From assembly GCA_947499155.1 (NCBI GenBank), contig CANMND010000003.1, positions 310,001-374,000 on the forward strand: a DNA stretch of 64,000 nt, written 5' to 3'. The stretch's first letter is position 1, and each line of letters starts with the position of its first letter. The DNA comes from an uncultured Sphingomonadales bacterium. GTDB taxonomy: Bacteria; Pseudomonadota; Alphaproteobacteria; Sphingomonadales; Rhodothalassiaceae. The translations under genes were made by a program, and so were the position numbers. The notes beneath the pieces are model-generated. The model was not told where the DNA came from, did no database searches, and saw only the letters and a program-made list of their open reading frames with translations. Shown here piece after piece: positions 47,934-58,137 of this stretch.

Positions 47934-49076
47934 TTAGTCTGTCAGGTCTTCCCACAGCTCTTTCACTTTGGTAAAAAACCCGGAAGACTGTGGCGCGTGT
48001 TTTTCGCCCAGATCTTCAGCCAGTGCGCGGATTTTATCCTTTTGTGCCTTGTTCAGATTAACTGGCGTTTCCACCACGGTCTCAATAATCATATCGCCCC
48101 TGATCTGCGTATTGAGCTGGGGCATGCCCTTGCCACGCAAACGGAATTGACGGCCCGTCTGCGTCCCTTCAGGCACTTTTACTTTTGCCCGACCGCCATC
48201 GACAGTCGGCACCTCAATCTCGCCGCCCAGAATGGCAGTAATCACCGGAATCGGCACATGACAGAAAACCATGGTGCCTTCGCGCTGAAATACTTTGTGT
48301 GGTTGAACAGACAAAAAGATATAAAGGTCGCCAGCCGGTCCCCCTCGAAAACCAGCCTCACCTTCACCGGCAAGCCGGATCCGTGTGCCCTCTTCGACGC
48401 CGGCCGGAATTTTGACAGACAGCTGCTTTTCCTTTTCCACTCGGCCCATGCCACGGCAGCTGCGGCAAGGTGAGGAAATTATCCGGCCAGCGCCCTTACA
48501 GCCTGGACATGTGCGCTCCACCATAAAAAAGCCTTGGGATGAGCGGATCTTGCCATTGCCATTACAAGCGGGGCAGACTTCAGGGGTTGACCCTTCTTCT
48601 GCGCCGGTCCCTGAACAATCATCACAAGGGATGCTTGTGGGCACCTTGATGTTCTTGGTCGCACCCGCATAGGCGTCGTTCAGGGTTATTTCCAGATTGA
48701 ACCGCAGGTCTGCGCCACGACGAGCGGATGAACGCCCGCCCTGACCCTGTCCACGAGCCCCGCCACCCATCATATCGCCGAAAAACTGGTCGAAAATGTC
48801 TGAGAAACTGTCGGCATCAAAACCATGAGCCTGTCCGCGTCCACCGCCGCCATTGGTAAAGGCGGCGTGTCCATAGCGGTCATAGGCGGCCCGCTTCTGG
48901 TCGTCTTTCAGGATCTCATATGCCTGGTTGATTTCCTTGAATTTATGTTCTGCAGCCTCGTCACCTGGATTGCGGTCAGGATGAAACTTCATGGCAAGCT
49001 TGCGATAAGCCCGCTTGAGCGTAGCACTATCAGCCGTCCGTTCGACGCCCAGAGTTTCATAAAAGTCTTGTGACAT
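47934..49076 (-). CDS. dnaJ: Chaperone DnaJ
   Basis: A 380-aa type I DnaJ. The J-domain starts [20 protein letters not shown] and contains HPD ([10 protein letters not shown]). A Gly-rich linker ([13 protein letters not shown]) precedes the zinc domain with four CxxCxGxG-type repeats ([32 protein letters not shown]). Substrate-binding domains complete it. The ATG at 49076 is preferred to a start ten codons earlier. It stimulates DnaK and holds unfolded clients. Confidence 0.97.
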   Translation of the reverse strand: MSQDFYETLGVERTADSATLKRAYRKLAMKFHPDRNPGDEAAEHKFKEINQAYEILKDDQKRAAYDRYGHAAFTNGGGGRGQAHGFDADSFSDIFDQFFGDMMGGGARGQGQGGRSSARRGADLRFNLEITLNDAYAGATKNIKVPTSIPCDDCSGTGAEEGSTPEVCPACNGNGKIRSSQGFFMVERTCPGCKGAGRIISSPCRSCRGMGRVEKEKQLSVKIPAGVEEGTRIRLAGEGEAGFRGGPAGDLYIFLSVQPHKVFQREGTMVFCHVPIPVITAILGGEIEVPTVDGGRAKVKVPEGTQTGRQFRLRGKGMPQLNTQIRGDMIIETVVETPVNLNKAQKDKIRALAEDLGEKHAPQSSGFFTKVKELWEDLTD

Positions 49077-49120
49077 AACCAGATTATCCTGTTCTTCTTG
49101 TCCCACCTGTCACAATCAAC

Positions 49121-49158
49121 GCCGCCGGCAACACCCTGGAAGGCATGGTACCGGCGGC
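49121..49158 (-). terminator. dnaK-dnaJ intercistronic hairpin
   Basis: GCCGCCGG (49121-49128) pairs with CCGGCGGC (49151-49158), with a 22-base loop. There is no T-tract, so it is more likely a processing or attenuation hairpin between dnaK and dnaJ than a full terminator. Confidence 0.45.
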
Positions 49159-49198
49159 GCTATTCGCAGTTGCTCTACAGATGATGGCCGGGCCGGGA

Positions 49199-51124
49199 TT
49201 ATTTTTTATCCTCGTCCACTTCTTCGAAATCAGCATCAACCACGTCTTCATCGGCTGACGCGCTTTCCTGCGCCGATTCGGCCGCGTCTGCGCCAGATGC
49301 GTCGGCGCCTGCATCGCCCTGCTGAGCCTTGTAGATCGCCTCACCAAGTTTCAGAGCCGCCTGATTCAGGCTTTCCGTCTTCTGCTTGATGGCGTCGGCG
49401 TCTTCGCCTTCCAGTGCGGTTTTAAGCTCAGCGACAGCGGTTTCAATCGCCGTTTTTTCTTGCTCGCCCAGCTTGTCGCCATGCTCTTTAAGGTTTTTGT
49501 CGGTCTGGTGAACAAGCGCTTCAGCCTGATTACGCGCCTCAACCATCTCACGGCGCTGCTTGTCTTCAGCGGCATGGGCTTCAGCGTCTTTCACCATCTT
49601 TTCAATATCGGCGTCGGACAAGCCGCCAGATGCCTGAATACGGATCTGCTGTTCCTTGCCCGTGCCCTTGTCTTTTGCGGACACATTGACAATGCCGTTT
49701 GCGTCAATATCAAACGCGACCTCAATCTGGGGCACGCCGCGCGGTGCGGGTGGCAGGCCAACAAGGTCGAACTGGCCGAGCATCTTGTTATCCACGGCCA
49801 TTTCACGTTCACCCTGGAACACCCGAATGGTGACCGCGCCCTGATTATCTTCAGCAGTGGAAAAGACCTGGGCCTTTTTGGTCGGAATCGTTGTGTTGCG
49901 CTCGATCAGACGGGTGAACACACCGCCCAGCGTCTCAATTCCCAGTGACAGCGGTGTCACATCAAGCAACAGAACGTCTTTCACATCACCTTGCAAGACA
50001 CCGGCCTGAATGGCAGCACCAAGGGCCACAACCTCATCAGGGTTCACACCCTTATGAGGCTCGCGACCAAAGAATGATTTCACCGTTTCATGCACTTTCG
50101 GCATACGGGTCATGCCGCCAACCATCACCACATCGCCGATTTCACCGGCAGCAATGCCCGCATCCTTCAGGGCTTTGCGGCAAGGCTCAAGCGTGCGCTT
50201 GATCAGGTCTTCCACAAGCGATTCCAGCTTGGCGCGGGACAGCTTCATGGTCAGATGCTTAGGCCCGGATGCGTCAGCCGTGATGAAAGGCAGATTTATT
50301 TCGGTCTGGGAGGCAGAGCTCAGCTCGATCTTGGCTTTTTCTGCAGCTTCTTTCAGACGCTGGAGAGCAAGTTTATCGGTGCGCAGGTCAATGCCGTTTT
50401 CTTTTTTGAATTCATCGGCCAGGTAATTAACGATCCGAATGTCGAAATCCTCACCACCAAGGAAGGTATCGCCATTGGTCGCCTTGACCTCAAACACGCC
50501 ATCGCCGATTTCCAGGATGGACACGTCGAACGTACCGCCGCCAAGGTCGTAAACGACAATCGTTTTGCCTTCTTCCTTATCAAGGCCATAGGCAAGAGCG
50601 GCAGCGGTTGGTTCGTTGATGATACGCAGAACCTCAAGCCCTGCAATCCTGCCCGCATCCTTGGTAGCCTGACGCTGGGCGTCATTGAAATAGGCAGGAA
50701 CCGTGATCACTGCCTGATCGACGCTCTCGCCCAAATAGCTTTCAGCGGTTTCTTTCATCTTTTGCAGGATGAACGCAGACACCTGTGACGGGGAATATTT
50801 CTCGCCACGGGCCTCTACCCAGGCGTCGCCATTGTCAGCCTTGACAATGGAATAGGGCACCATCTCTTTGTCTTTTGTCGTGGTTGGGTCTTCAAAGGTA
50901 CGCCCAATCAGACGTTTAATCGCAAAGAGCGTCCCACTAGGATTTGTCACTGCCTGACGCTTGGCAGATTGGCCCACCAGCCGTTCGTCATCATTTGTAA
51001 AAGCCACCATCGAGGGTGTTGTTCTGCCGCCTTCGGCATTTTCAATCACCTTCGGGGTGGAGCCTTCCATAACCGCAACACAAGAGTTTGTTGTGCCAAG
51101 GTCGATACCAATTACTTTAGCCAT
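49199..51124 (-). CDS. dnaK: Chaperone DnaK (Hsp70)
   Basis: A 641-aa Hsp70 from the ATG at 51124 (AAGGAAAAGG upstream). The nucleotide-binding domain shows [36 protein letters not shown] and [13 protein letters not shown]. The linker [19 protein letters not shown] is intact, and the tail is acidic ([15 protein letters not shown]). It folds and refolds proteins with DnaJ and GrpE. A sigma-32-type promoter lies about 150 bp upstream. Confidence 0.98.
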   Translation of the reverse strand: MAKVIGIDLGTTNSCVAVMEGSTPKVIENAEGGRTTPSMVAFTNDDERLVGQSAKRQAVTNPSGTLFAIKRLIGRTFEDPTTTKDKEMVPYSIVKADNGDAWVEARGEKYSPSQVSAFILQKMKETAESYLGESVDQAVITVPAYFNDAQRQATKDAGRIAGLEVLRIINEPTAAALAYGLDKEEGKTIVVYDLGGGTFDVSILEIGDGVFEVKATNGDTFLGGEDFDIRIVNYLADEFKKENGIDLRTDKLALQRLKEAAEKAKIELSSASQTEINLPFITADASGPKHLTMKLSRAKLESLVEDLIKRTLEPCRKALKDAGIAAGEIGDVVMVGGMTRMPKVHETVKSFFGREPHKGVNPDEVVALGAAIQAGVLQGDVKDVLLLDVTPLSLGIETLGGVFTRLIERNTTIPTKKAQVFSTAEDNQGAVTIRVFQGEREMAVDNKMLGQFDLVGLPPAPRGVPQIEVAFDIDANGIVNVSAKDKGTGKEQQIRIQASGGLSDADIEKMVKDAEAHAAEDKQRREMVEARNQAEALVHQTDKNLKEHGDKLGEQEKTAIETAVAELKTALEGEDADAIKQKTESLNQAALKLGEAIYKAQQGDAGADASGADAAESAQESASADEDVVDADFEEVDEDKK

Positions 51125-51269
51125 TCGCTTAACCTTTTCCTTATAGCCGGCCCGGCGGGCCACAGGGTGCACCGCTGCCAGGCCCCTTGATCAGGTTTAT
51201 GATCTCTTCTGACATTCAAGCGAGGAAAGCCGACAGGCCAACCTCAACCAACTTCGTATCCGCCCCTGC

Positions 51270-51298
51270 ATATAGGGCGAGGCTTTGAGCGCCGCAAG
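51270..51298 (-). promoter_or_regulatory. Sigma-32 (RpoH)-type heat-shock promoter of dnaKJ
   Basis: On the minus strand CTTG (51298-51295), 18 bases, then CCTATAT (51276-51270). This fits the alphaproteobacterial RpoH pattern CTTG-N17/18-CYTATNT as I know it. It leaves a leader of about 140 bases before dnaK. No CIRCE inverted repeat was seen nearby. Confidence 0.65.
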
Positions 51299-51415
51299 TG
51301 ACCGTTGTCATGCTTTTTCAAAAGCGTAAGCCTCAATGGCATTCATATCAGACGAAATGAACAGCATGACAAGATGCCGCCCCCTCATTTTTTGCATCAT
51401 TGGAGGATACGGATA

Positions 51416-52072
51416 TTACACAGTTGAATCGACGCGCTCAGCCGATTTTTCTGTATTGTTCTTGGCGACTGTAACCATTGCCGGCCGCAAAAGCCGGTCC
51501 CTGAGTACATAGCCTGCCTGATAGACATCAACCACCGTACCCGGCGTCTGTCCATCGGCCTCAACTTCCGCCATCGCCTGATGGAAATTGTGATCAAACT
51601 TTTCGCCTTTGGGATCTATCCGGCGGATCCCATGCCGTTCGAACGTGTTGAGCAATTCCCGCTCTGTCATCTCGACACCGTCAAAAAAGGCCTTGACCTT
51701 GCCGTCCGCCCGCGCCTCATCGGGCAGGGCATCAAGCGCCCGGCGCAAATTATCCGACACCGCCAAGAGGTCACGGGCAAAGCCGGACACTGCATAGGCA
51801 CTGGCGTCCTGCTTTTCACGCGCGGTTCGCCTTAGCACATTTTCCACTTCGGCCCGGGCCCGCAGCGCCTGGTCACGCAAAACTTCAATCTCGGCCTCCA
51901 GTTCAGCGACCCGGTCCAAACCACCTGCAGCAGCCTGTGGCTGATCTTCCGATGCGGTATGAGCATCCTGATCCGGTCGTTCGTCAGAGTCCTGTTCCCG
52001 GTTTTTTGCCATATCCGTTTCCTGTTCTGCGATTTTGCCCGCAGCTTTCATGTCTTCGTCCGATCCGCTCAT
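51416..52072 (-). CDS. grpE: Nucleotide exchange factor GrpE
   Basis: A 218-aa GrpE that releases ADP from DnaK. An acidic disordered N-terminus (to about residue 50) is followed by a long coiled coil (VAELEAEIEVLRDQALRARA onward) and the beta-wing domain with FERHGIRRIDPKGEKFDHNF and VVDVYQAGYVLRDRLLRPA. It lies 37 bp after hrcA. Confidence 0.95.
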   Translation of the reverse strand: MSGSDEDMKAAGKIAEQETDMAKNREQDSDERPDQDAHTASEDQPQAAAGGLDRVAELEAEIEVLRDQALRARAEVENVLRRTAREKQDASAYAVSGFARDLLAVSDNLRRALDALPDEARADGKVKAFFDGVEMTERELLNTFERHGIRRIDPKGEKFDHNFHQAMAEVEADGQTPGTVVDVYQAGYVLRDRLLRPAMVTVAKNNTEKSAERVDSTV

Positions 52073-52109
52073 CGCGTCAGTCTGCCTCCATATTCAGGGC
52101 AAGGCGAGG

Positions 52110-53141
52110 CTAGAGCAGCCTGCCGATCACCCGTGCTGTATAATCGACCATCGGTATAATCCGCGCATAGTTAATCCGCGTGGGTCCAATCACCCCGATT
52201 ACTCCGACAATCTTGTTGTCGCCCTTCATATAGGGAGAGACCACAAGGGAGGAACCCGAAAGTGAAAAAAGATTGTTCTCAGAGCCGATAAATATTTTTA
52301 CACCTTCGGCAGTGTGGGCTGATTGCAACAATTTGGTCAGATCCTTTTTGGTTTCAAGATCGTCAAACAGCCTTCTGATCCGCTCCAGATCCTCAATTGC
52401 GCGCACATCGTCAAGGAGATTTCCGCGCCCCCGCACGATCAAGGAGGGCTGACCGTCTCCGGTCCAGGTGGCAAGACCCTGTTCCACAACCCTTGCAGTG
52501 AGGTCGTCAAGTTCGGCTTTCTGTTGCGCCAGTTCCTGTTCAATCAGGCGTCGCGCCTCTTCAAAGGTGCGATTCTTGAACCGGCTATTGAGATAATTGC
52601 TCGCCTGTACCAGCGATGCAGCGGGCAGGCCCGCAGGCAAGTCAATCACCCGGTTTTCAACACCACCATCCTCCGACACAACAACAACAAGCGCACGGCC
52701 CGGCGACAAGGGCACAAATTCCAGATGTTTAACCGGCGCTTCTGTCTTGGGGACCATAACAAGCCCTGCACACTGACAAAGACCAGACAAAAGATTGGTA
52801 GCCTCTTCCAGAACCTCTTCCCGTCGCCGTCCCTGACCCTGGCACTGAAGGTCGATATTTGAGCGCTCTTCTTCCGTCAGATTACCGATTTCAAGTAGAC
52901 CATCGACGAACAGGCGCAGGCCCAGTTCCGTGGGAACACGTCCGGCTGACGTATGAGGCGAATAGATCAGGCCGCTTTCTTCCAGATCGGACATGACATT
53001 TCTGATGGACGCCGCCGACAGGTCAATGCCCGGCGCACGTGAGATTGTGCGCGACCCCACCGGATCTCCCGAATCGAGATAGCCCTCGACAATGGTCCGG
53101 AAGATGGCGCGCGACCGATTGTTCAGCGTTTCGATCTGCAT
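52110..53141 (-). CDS. hrcA: Heat-inducible transcription repressor HrcA
   Basis: HrcA represses chaperone genes at CIRCE operators. The winged-helix N-terminus (SRAIFRTIVEGYLDSGDPVG, then LSAASIRNVMSDLEESGLIY) and the C-terminal SSLVVSPYMKGDNKIVGVIG are conserved. The start is uncertain: ATG 53141 gives the usual N-terminus and 343 aa, while ATG 53156 and TTG 53177 are alternatives. No CIRCE element was visible in this window, so its target is probably groESL elsewhere. Confidence 0.94.
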   Translation of the reverse strand: MQIETLNNRSRAIFRTIVEGYLDSGDPVGSRTISRAPGIDLSAASIRNVMSDLEESGLIYSPHTSAGRVPTELGLRLFVDGLLEIGNLTEEERSNIDLQCQGQGRRREEVLEEATNLLSGLCQCAGLVMVPKTEAPVKHLEFVPLSPGRALVVVVSEDGGVENRVIDLPAGLPAASLVQASNYLNSRFKNRTFEEARRLIEQELAQQKAELDDLTARVVEQGLATWTGDGQPSLIVRGRGNLLDDVRAIEDLERIRRLFDDLETKKDLTKLLQSAHTAEGVKIFIGSENNLFSLSGSSLVVSPYMKGDNKIVGVIGVIGPTRINYARIIPMVDYTARVIGRLL

Positions 53142-53356
53142 GGGTGGTATTTCCATCTCAAACAGGTTTCGGTTCAAACTTTAGAAAGCCCGCACCATAT
53201 CGTCAATCTGGTGCCTTATAACCCTTATGCACCCCGAACGACAGAATTGCGACTGGCTCATGCCTTAAGATTGGCTCATGACTGAAGATGACAAGATGGA
53301 GCCAGCATCCTAAACTGCCGATCCGGGTTTTCACGCTTAAGAAAGTTGCAAGACAC

Positions 53357-54595
53357 ATGACGCGACAAGCAGCCGCAACGGATAAAGACCTTAAAGTGGA
53401 TGTGGCCATTGTGGGCGGCGGAATAACGGGGCTTGCCACCGCCATTGGACTTGCACAACACGGCCTTGATGTGGCTGTCATTGATCGGTCGCCGCCTGAA
53501 ACTGTCACAGCGCCCGAATTCGATGGCCGCGCTTTTGCAATTGCCCATGCATCGGTCAAACTTCTTCAGGGCCTCGATATCTGGCCGCCTTTGGCTGAAA
53601 CCGCCCAGCCCATTGAGGAAATCCGCATATCTGACGGACCGTCGCGCCTGTTCCTGCATTTCGATCATCGCGATATCGGTCCTGACCCACTGGGCCAAAT
53701 GGTGGAAAGTCGCCATTTGAGACAGGCTCTTTATTTTCGCGCTGGGCAACTGGACAATCTGCATCTCATCGCGCCGACAAAAGTTGTCGATACCACGCGT
53801 ACACCCCATAGCGCTCAGATCCGCCTCAATACCGGCCAGCAGATTACAGCTTCCCTGCTGGTGGGCGCGGATGGCCGGAACAGTCACATGCGTCGATCAG
53901 CCGGAATCCGGACAACACGCTGGCGCTATGACCAGGTGGGAATCGTCGCCACTATTGCCCACAGTGTTCCCCATTGCGGCATCGCCCATGAACGTTTTCT
54001 GCCTGAAGGACCATTTGCCATTCTGCCCTTGACCGAGAATCGCTGTTCACTGGTCTGGACTGCGCGTGCTGATACCCATGACGCGATCATGGGACTTCAC
54101 CCGCGGCCGTTTGAGGCGGAAGTCCGTCGCCGGGTCGGTGACTTTCTGGGCGACGTCACCGTTATTGGCCCGCGCTGGAGCCACCCCTTGGGCCTTCATA
54201 TGGCAGAACGCTATATAGACGAGCGGCTGGTCCTTGTAGGGGATGCGGCCCACGGCATTCATCCCATCGCCGGGCAGGGCCTGAACATGGGAATGCGCGA
54301 TATCGCGGCTTTTCTCGAGGTGATAATCGAGGCGGCACGACGGGGCGAAGACATCGGTCATGGACTGGTGCTTGAGCGCTATCAGCGCTGGCGGCGCAGT
54401 GACAATGTCACGCTGGCCGTGGTAACAGACGGTCTCAACCGCTTGTTCTCAAATGATATAGCGCCTGTCCGTCTTGCACGGGACCTGGGCCTTGCCGCTG
54501 TCCACCGCCTGCCCCCACTCAAGCGCTTTTTCATGAGTCATGCACGCGGAACCGTTGGCCACCTGCCTCGCCTGTTACAAGGCCGCCGTTTATAG
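53357..54595 (+). CDS. UbiH/UbiF/COQ6-family FAD monooxygenase
   Basis: A 412-aa flavoprotein hydroxylase of ubiquinone biosynthesis. The dinucleotide-binding motif is VDVAIVGGGITGLATAIGLA. The DG block is LLVGADGRNSHMRRSAGI, and the second FAD motif is LVLVGDAAHGIHPIAGQGLN. Which ring position it hydroxylates (C5, C6 or C1) cannot be read from the sequence. The ATG at 53357 is chosen; the frame is open 23 codons upstream. Confidence 0.9.
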   Translation: MTRQAAATDKDLKVDVAIVGGGITGLATAIGLAQHGLDVAVIDRSPPETVTAPEFDGRAFAIAHASVKLLQGLDIWPPLAETAQPIEEIRISDGPSRLFLHFDHRDIGPDPLGQMVESRHLRQALYFRAGQLDNLHLIAPTKVVDTTRTPHSAQIRLNTGQQITASLLVGADGRNSHMRRSAGIRTTRWRYDQVGIVATIAHSVPHCGIAHERFLPEGPFAILPLTENRCSLVWTARADTHDAIMGLHPRPFEAEVRRRVGDFLGDVTVIGPRWSHPLGLHMAERYIDERLVLVGDAAHGIHPIAGQGLNMGMRDIAAFLEVIIEAARRGEDIGHGLVLERYQRWRRSDNVTLAVVTDGLNRLFSNDIAPVRLARDLGLAAVHRLPPLKRFFMSHARGTVGHLPRLLQGRRL

Positions 54596-54603
54596 ATATC
54601 CTG

Positions 54604-55302
54604 TCACTGATCCCCATCACTGACATAATAATAATCTTCATAAAGAATGTCGGTTTCAAACGTAATGCTGCCGAAAGGATGCGCCCCTTCCACCTCAAAA
54701 ACCTGACGCAACAAGACCGGCCTGCGATCATTGGTACGCCCGAAAACAACACGGCCATGTCCTGTGCTGATCTTGGCCAACCAATTGGGTCTAAAGCTTT
54801 CCGCCACTTGCAGGCGAACCTCACGCACCATCGGGCGCTCGCCGCGCAGATCCACCACCGCCTCACCGGAAATGCTGTCAGAAATATCCTCACCGTTCAG
54901 AATGATCGAGCCTGGTCCCAGTCTCGAGATACGGTAAACCACCTCGTCATCTCCTGATGACAGGCGTTCAACATCACCAGACAGATAATTGGCCACCAAA
55001 GCATAGGAATCAGGCGGCAGGGCGCCATCCTTATTCATGAACCGCTCGGTGTATTTATCGGAAGGGGCCTGGTGATTTCGCTCCAGCAACTCCCAGCGCT
55101 CGCCGTCTGACCGTCTGGGATCGAAGCGGGCCTTGCGTTGGCGGGTTTTGCCGGAATTGTCATATTCGGTGCGTGTAACCGCATGATCTTCAGCAGAGGT
55201 GGCTGCCGCATCTGAACGCAATTGATCCAGCAACGGGTCCGCCAAGGCACCCGCGCTCCAGAACACACACAAAAGACCGGCAAGGATTAAAGGGAGTCTC
55301 AC
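54604..55302 (-). CDS. Exported protein of unknown function
   Basis: A 232-aa protein starting at a GTG preceded by GGGAGG (five-base spacing); an ATG eight codons upstream is less likely. A clear signal peptide (LPLILAGLLCVFWSAGALA) suggests a periplasmic product. The mature part is charged, with a beta-rich look (VVYRISRLGPGSIILNGEDI, RPVLLRQVFEVEGAHPFGSI). A LolA-like fold is one guess, but I do not recognise the family. It is convergent with the UbiH-like gene. Confidence 0.7.
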   Translation of the reverse strand: MRLPLILAGLLCVFWSAGALADPLLDQLRSDAAATSAEDHAVTRTEYDNSGKTRQRKARFDPRRSDGERWELLERNHQAPSDKYTERFMNKDGALPPDSYALVANYLSGDVERLSSGDDEVVYRISRLGPGSIILNGEDISDSISGEAVVDLRGERPMVREVRLQVAESFRPNWLAKISTGHGRVVFGRTNDRRPVLLRQVFEVEGAHPFGSITFETDILYEDYYYVSDGDQ

Positions 55303-55378
55303 AGACACCTCCCGACAAAGGGCCATTCACCACTACCCTTAACCGGTCGCCGATGACCGTCCGCTGAACAAGATGCAC

Positions 55379-55741
55379 TTATCGGGACAAACCCGTATCA
55401 GCAAGTCCCTTGAGATAGAGCGCCCATTTTTCCTCATATGTGGTCGCAAGTTCATAAAGATAGCGCCAGGTGTAAAGACCTGATGCATGGCCATCGTCAA
55501 AGACGATACGCACGGCATAATGACCCACAGGCTCCAGCCTTATGATTCCCACTTGCGCTTTACCCGGAACAATCTTGCGATCCTCGCCGCCATGGCCCGC
55601 CACATCTGCACTGGGTGCCCATACGCGCAGATATTCTGCCGGCAATATTGCCTTCAACCCGTCGTCAAAGGACAGGTTCAGACTCTTTTCCGCAGTCTTT
55701 AAAAGGATATCAACGGGTCTGGGATCTGAGTGTGTCATCAT
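55379..55741 (-). CDS. DUF971-domain protein
   Basis: A small protein (about 120 aa) with the DUF971 / gamma-butyrobetaine-hydroxylase-like N-terminal fold: NLSFDDGLKAILPAEYLRVW, then HYAVRIVFDDGHASGLYTWR and YLYELATTYEEKW. DUF971 proteins are often encoded beside Fe-S or P-loop assembly genes. Here it directly follows the Trm112-like gene. The function is unsettled. Two adjacent ATGs (55741 and 55738) are possible starts. Confidence 0.85.
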   Translation of the reverse strand: MMTHSDPRPVDILLKTAEKSLNLSFDDGLKAILPAEYLRVWAPSADVAGHGGEDRKIVPGKAQVGIIRLEPVGHYAVRIVFDDGHASGLYTWRYLYELATTYEEKWALYLKGLADTGLSR

Positions 55742-55743
55742 CT

Positions 55744-55932
55744 TCAATCCGTATTGAGCCGCCGGGCTTCATCAACCAGCATGATCGGCACGCCATCCCT
55801 TATCGGGAAGGCCAGACCCGCCGCTTCGCTCACAAGCTCTTGTGCCAGACGATCATAGCGGAGTGTCTGCTTGGTCAGGGGACACACCAGAATTTCCAGA
55901 AGTTTGGGGTCAATGCCACTTTTTTCCGACAT
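55744..55932 (-). CDS. Trm112-family small protein
   Basis: A 62-aa protein from the ATG at 55932. It has [18 protein letters not shown], then [20 protein letters not shown], the Trm112/YcaR zinc-ribbon-like fold. Only one Cys of the usual pairs is present, so it probably lacks zinc. Eukaryotic Trm112 activates methyltransferases; the bacterial role is unclear. Confidence 0.88.
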   Translation of the reverse strand: MSEKSGIDPKLLEILVCPLTKQTLRYDRLAQELVSEAAGLAFPIRDGVPIMLVDEARRLNTD

Positions 55933-55978
55933 TTTCTTTACTCTTTCCGCTTTTGCCCGGCCCGGATTTTGTATGCAC

Positions 55979-56665
55979 TCAATTGGGACGCACGGGCGTA
56001 TCGTCCTCGTCATCTTCATTGGGAAATTCTGCCAGTGCAAATTCCATCAGCGTCATCATGGTCTCAGCTCGTGTCTTTAAACTATCCGCTTCCAATAATG
56101 CCTGCTTTTCTGCCGAGGAAAAAGGAGAGATCATGGCGAGAGAGTTGACCAGCAGTTCGTCTGGCGCCTTTCCAATCGCTGCCCATTCCGCATTGAGACC
56201 GCGTCTCTTTAAAAAGCGTGTCAGCGTTTCAATCAGGCCATCTCGATCAACACCGATGCGATCCGGTGGCACAATCTGATCGTCTTCATAAGGATCAAAG
56301 GATACATGGCCCTGCCGGTAAGGTGTGGCGGAGCTCAATTCTTCCACCACTTCAAACCGTGATATTCCTTCCAGCGTGATAAGCACCCGCCCATCGCCTG
56401 TTTCCACCATGGCGTTGATTTTCCCGGCACAGCCAACCGAATACAGCTTGCGCTGATTACGGTCGGTCTCATCGCGGGGCTGGATCATGCCGATCACCTG
56501 ATCCGCATTCATCACGTCATGCACCATCTTCAGATAGCGCGGCTCAAAAATATTGAGTGGCAGTTCAGCACGCGGCAATAACAGCGCACCTGACAAGGGA
56601 AAAAGCGGAATAACGCCCGGCAGATCCCTTTCCAGGTCCTCTGATATGTCGTTCCGAATGGCCAT
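55979..56665 (-). CDS. LON substrate-binding domain protein
   Basis: A 228-aa protein consisting only of the N-terminal LON domain ([20 protein letters not shown], then [15 protein letters not shown], and [20 protein letters not shown]). ATPase and protease domains are absent. Such stand-alone LON domains are common in alphaproteobacteria; the biochemical role is unknown. The ATG shares a base with the stop of the upstream thioredoxin-like gene. Confidence 0.9.
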   Translation of the reverse strand: MAIRNDISEDLERDLPGVIPLFPLSGALLLPRAELPLNIFEPRYLKMVHDVMNADQVIGMIQPRDETDRNQRKLYSVGCAGKINAMVETGDGRVLITLEGISRFEVVEELSSATPYRQGHVSFDPYEDDQIVPPDRIGVDRDGLIETLTRFLKRRGLNAEWAAIGKAPDELLVNSLAMISPFSSAEKQALLEADSLKTRAETMMTLMEFALAEFPNEDDEDDTPVRPN

Positions 56666-57597
56666 CAGGAAAACAGCATCGACGATAAACGACGTCGCCA
56701 GCGCAGGGTGAAGGGGTCACTCAGACCTGCGGCCTCAAACATCTTGAACAGCTGGTCGCGGGCGGCATTATCGTTCCAGCCGTTATCAACCTTGATAATC
56801 TCAAGCAACTGTTCGGCTGCCTCGTCATTCTGGCCTGCCACAATATAAGCAAGGGCCAGATCAAAGCGGGCCTGATGATCATCCGGTGCCGCATCGGATT
56901 TTGCCTTCAGGGTTTTTACGTCGCCCGTATTCTTGGCAAGGGCCATCAGTTCAATGGTCGCACGGGCTTTGGCAATGGCCGCATGACCCATATCTTTTTC
57001 AGGAACAGACTCAAGCAATGCGATTGCTTCTTTCTTGTGACCCATGGCCAGATAACCTTGGGCTAGCCCACCCAATATGGCCGGGTTTTCCGGCTCTACA
57101 TGGCTTGCACCACCAAAAAGTCGCATGGCCTGATCCGTGTCGCCTTTCTCAAGTGCTGCAAAGGCCTGTTCAATCATTTCATCGATGCCAGACTGGCCAT
57201 TATCAGCCATTTTCACCAGCTGTTGCACGAACTGGCGCAACTGGGGTTCCGGCAATGCGCCCTGGAAGGCATCAATGGGCTGGCCTTTAAAAAAGGCGTA
57301 AAGGGTTGGCACCGCCTGAATGCTGAGCTGGGTCGCAATTGCCCGATTCTGGTCGATATCCACCCTGATCAGCGCCACACTGCCCTTGAATTCGCGGACA
57401 AGCTTTTCAAGGACCGGCGTTATCTCTTTGCATGGCTCGCTCCACGCGGCGTGGAACTGCACCAGAACCGGCTGCTCTTGTGAGGACTCCAGCACGTCCT
57501 TGACGAAGGTTGCGCTTGTTGCATCCTTGATAATGACGGGCTTGACGGCACCTTTAGTCCCGATGCTTTCACCGGATGCGGATAAAATCGGCTCCAT
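56665..57597 (-). CDS. cnoX: CnoX-like thioredoxin/TPR co-chaperone
   Basis: A 310-aa protein. The thioredoxin domain (residues about 20-130) has the active-site stretch AWSEPCKEITP, so the first redox Cys is Ser53 and only Cys56 remains. The C-terminal half (about 140-300) contains TPR-like helices. This is the layout of YbbN/CnoX, a holdase that protects proteins from chlorine or oxidative stress and passes clients to GroEL/DnaK. The single Cys argues against oxidoreductase activity. The start is supported by AAGGAAG. Confidence 0.88.
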   Translation of the reverse strand: MEPILSASGESIGTKGAVKPVIIKDATSATFVKDVLESSQEQPVLVQFHAAWSEPCKEITPVLEKLVREFKGSVALIRVDIDQNRAIATQLSIQAVPTLYAFFKGQPIDAFQGALPEPQLRQFVQQLVKMADNGQSGIDEMIEQAFAALEKGDTDQAMRLFGGASHVEPENPAILGGLAQGYLAMGHKKEAIALLESVPEKDMGHAAIAKARATIELMALAKNTGDVKTLKAKSDAAPDDHQARFDLALAYIVAGQNDEAAEQLLEIIKVDNGWNDNAARDQLFKMFEAAGLSDPFTLRWRRRLSSMLFS

Positions 57598-57833
57598 GCG
57601 TGTTCTTCCTTCTAGTTTGGCGCGCAATGGTTGAGCATGCTGTTTTAGCATGTTTTCCCGGCAACAAAAGCCCCTGTGTGACCGGAAGTAAGTCCGACTC
57701 TTGCAGTTCACAAGAGGAAAAGCTCATACGTGTCATTTTGGACAGGACCGCGACTGGTGACTTGGATACACCGCTCACACCCTTGTCTGCACCCCCATTT
57801 TGAGATAATGAGCCATGTAATAGAAAAAGCATG

Positions 57834-57861
57834 TTGCATTGCCGTCGCCGATGGGTATAGT
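57834..57861 (+). promoter_or_regulatory. Candidate tRNA-Gly promoter
   Basis: TTGCAT (57834-57839), 16 bases, TATAGT (57856-57861). Transcription would begin near 57868, about 45 bases before the mature tRNA. The gap 57598-57911 shows nothing else clear apart from a short CATGCT/AGCATG dyad. Confidence 0.5.
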
Positions 57862-57911
57862 CCCGACGTTCTGGATCATGTTCGGTCCCACCCAGACCTT
57901 ACAGCACATAT

Positions 57912-57986
57912 GCGGGCGTAGCTCAGGGGTAGAGCACAACCTTGCCAAGGTTGGGGTCGTGAGTTCGAATCTCATCGCCCGCTCCA
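57912..57986 (+). tRNA. tRNA-Gly (anticodon GCC)
   Basis: The acceptor arm GCGGGCG (57912-57918) pairs with CGCCCGC (57976-57982). The anticodon loop is CTTGCCAAG, the T-loop is GTTCGAATC, and CCA is encoded (57984-57986). The fold is normal. It is followed by a strong terminator. Confidence 0.96.
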
Positions 57987-58007
57987 GTTTTTGCAAAGAC
58001 GAAGTCA

Positions 58008-58044
58008 AAAAGGCCGGTCATCAGACTGGCCTTTTATGTTTTTG
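58008..58044 (+). terminator. Terminator after tRNA-Gly
   Basis: A 12-bp stem, AAAAGGCCGGTC against GACTGGCCTTTT, with a 4-base loop and a trailing ATGTTTTT. Confidence 0.88.
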
Positions 58045-58137
58045 GGGACTTGTGAAAAAACCAGACTCCCATCGCAATGATCGTCATAGTGTATAGCGTC
58101 ACTTGACACCATACGTCTTACTGGATTACTAATACGA

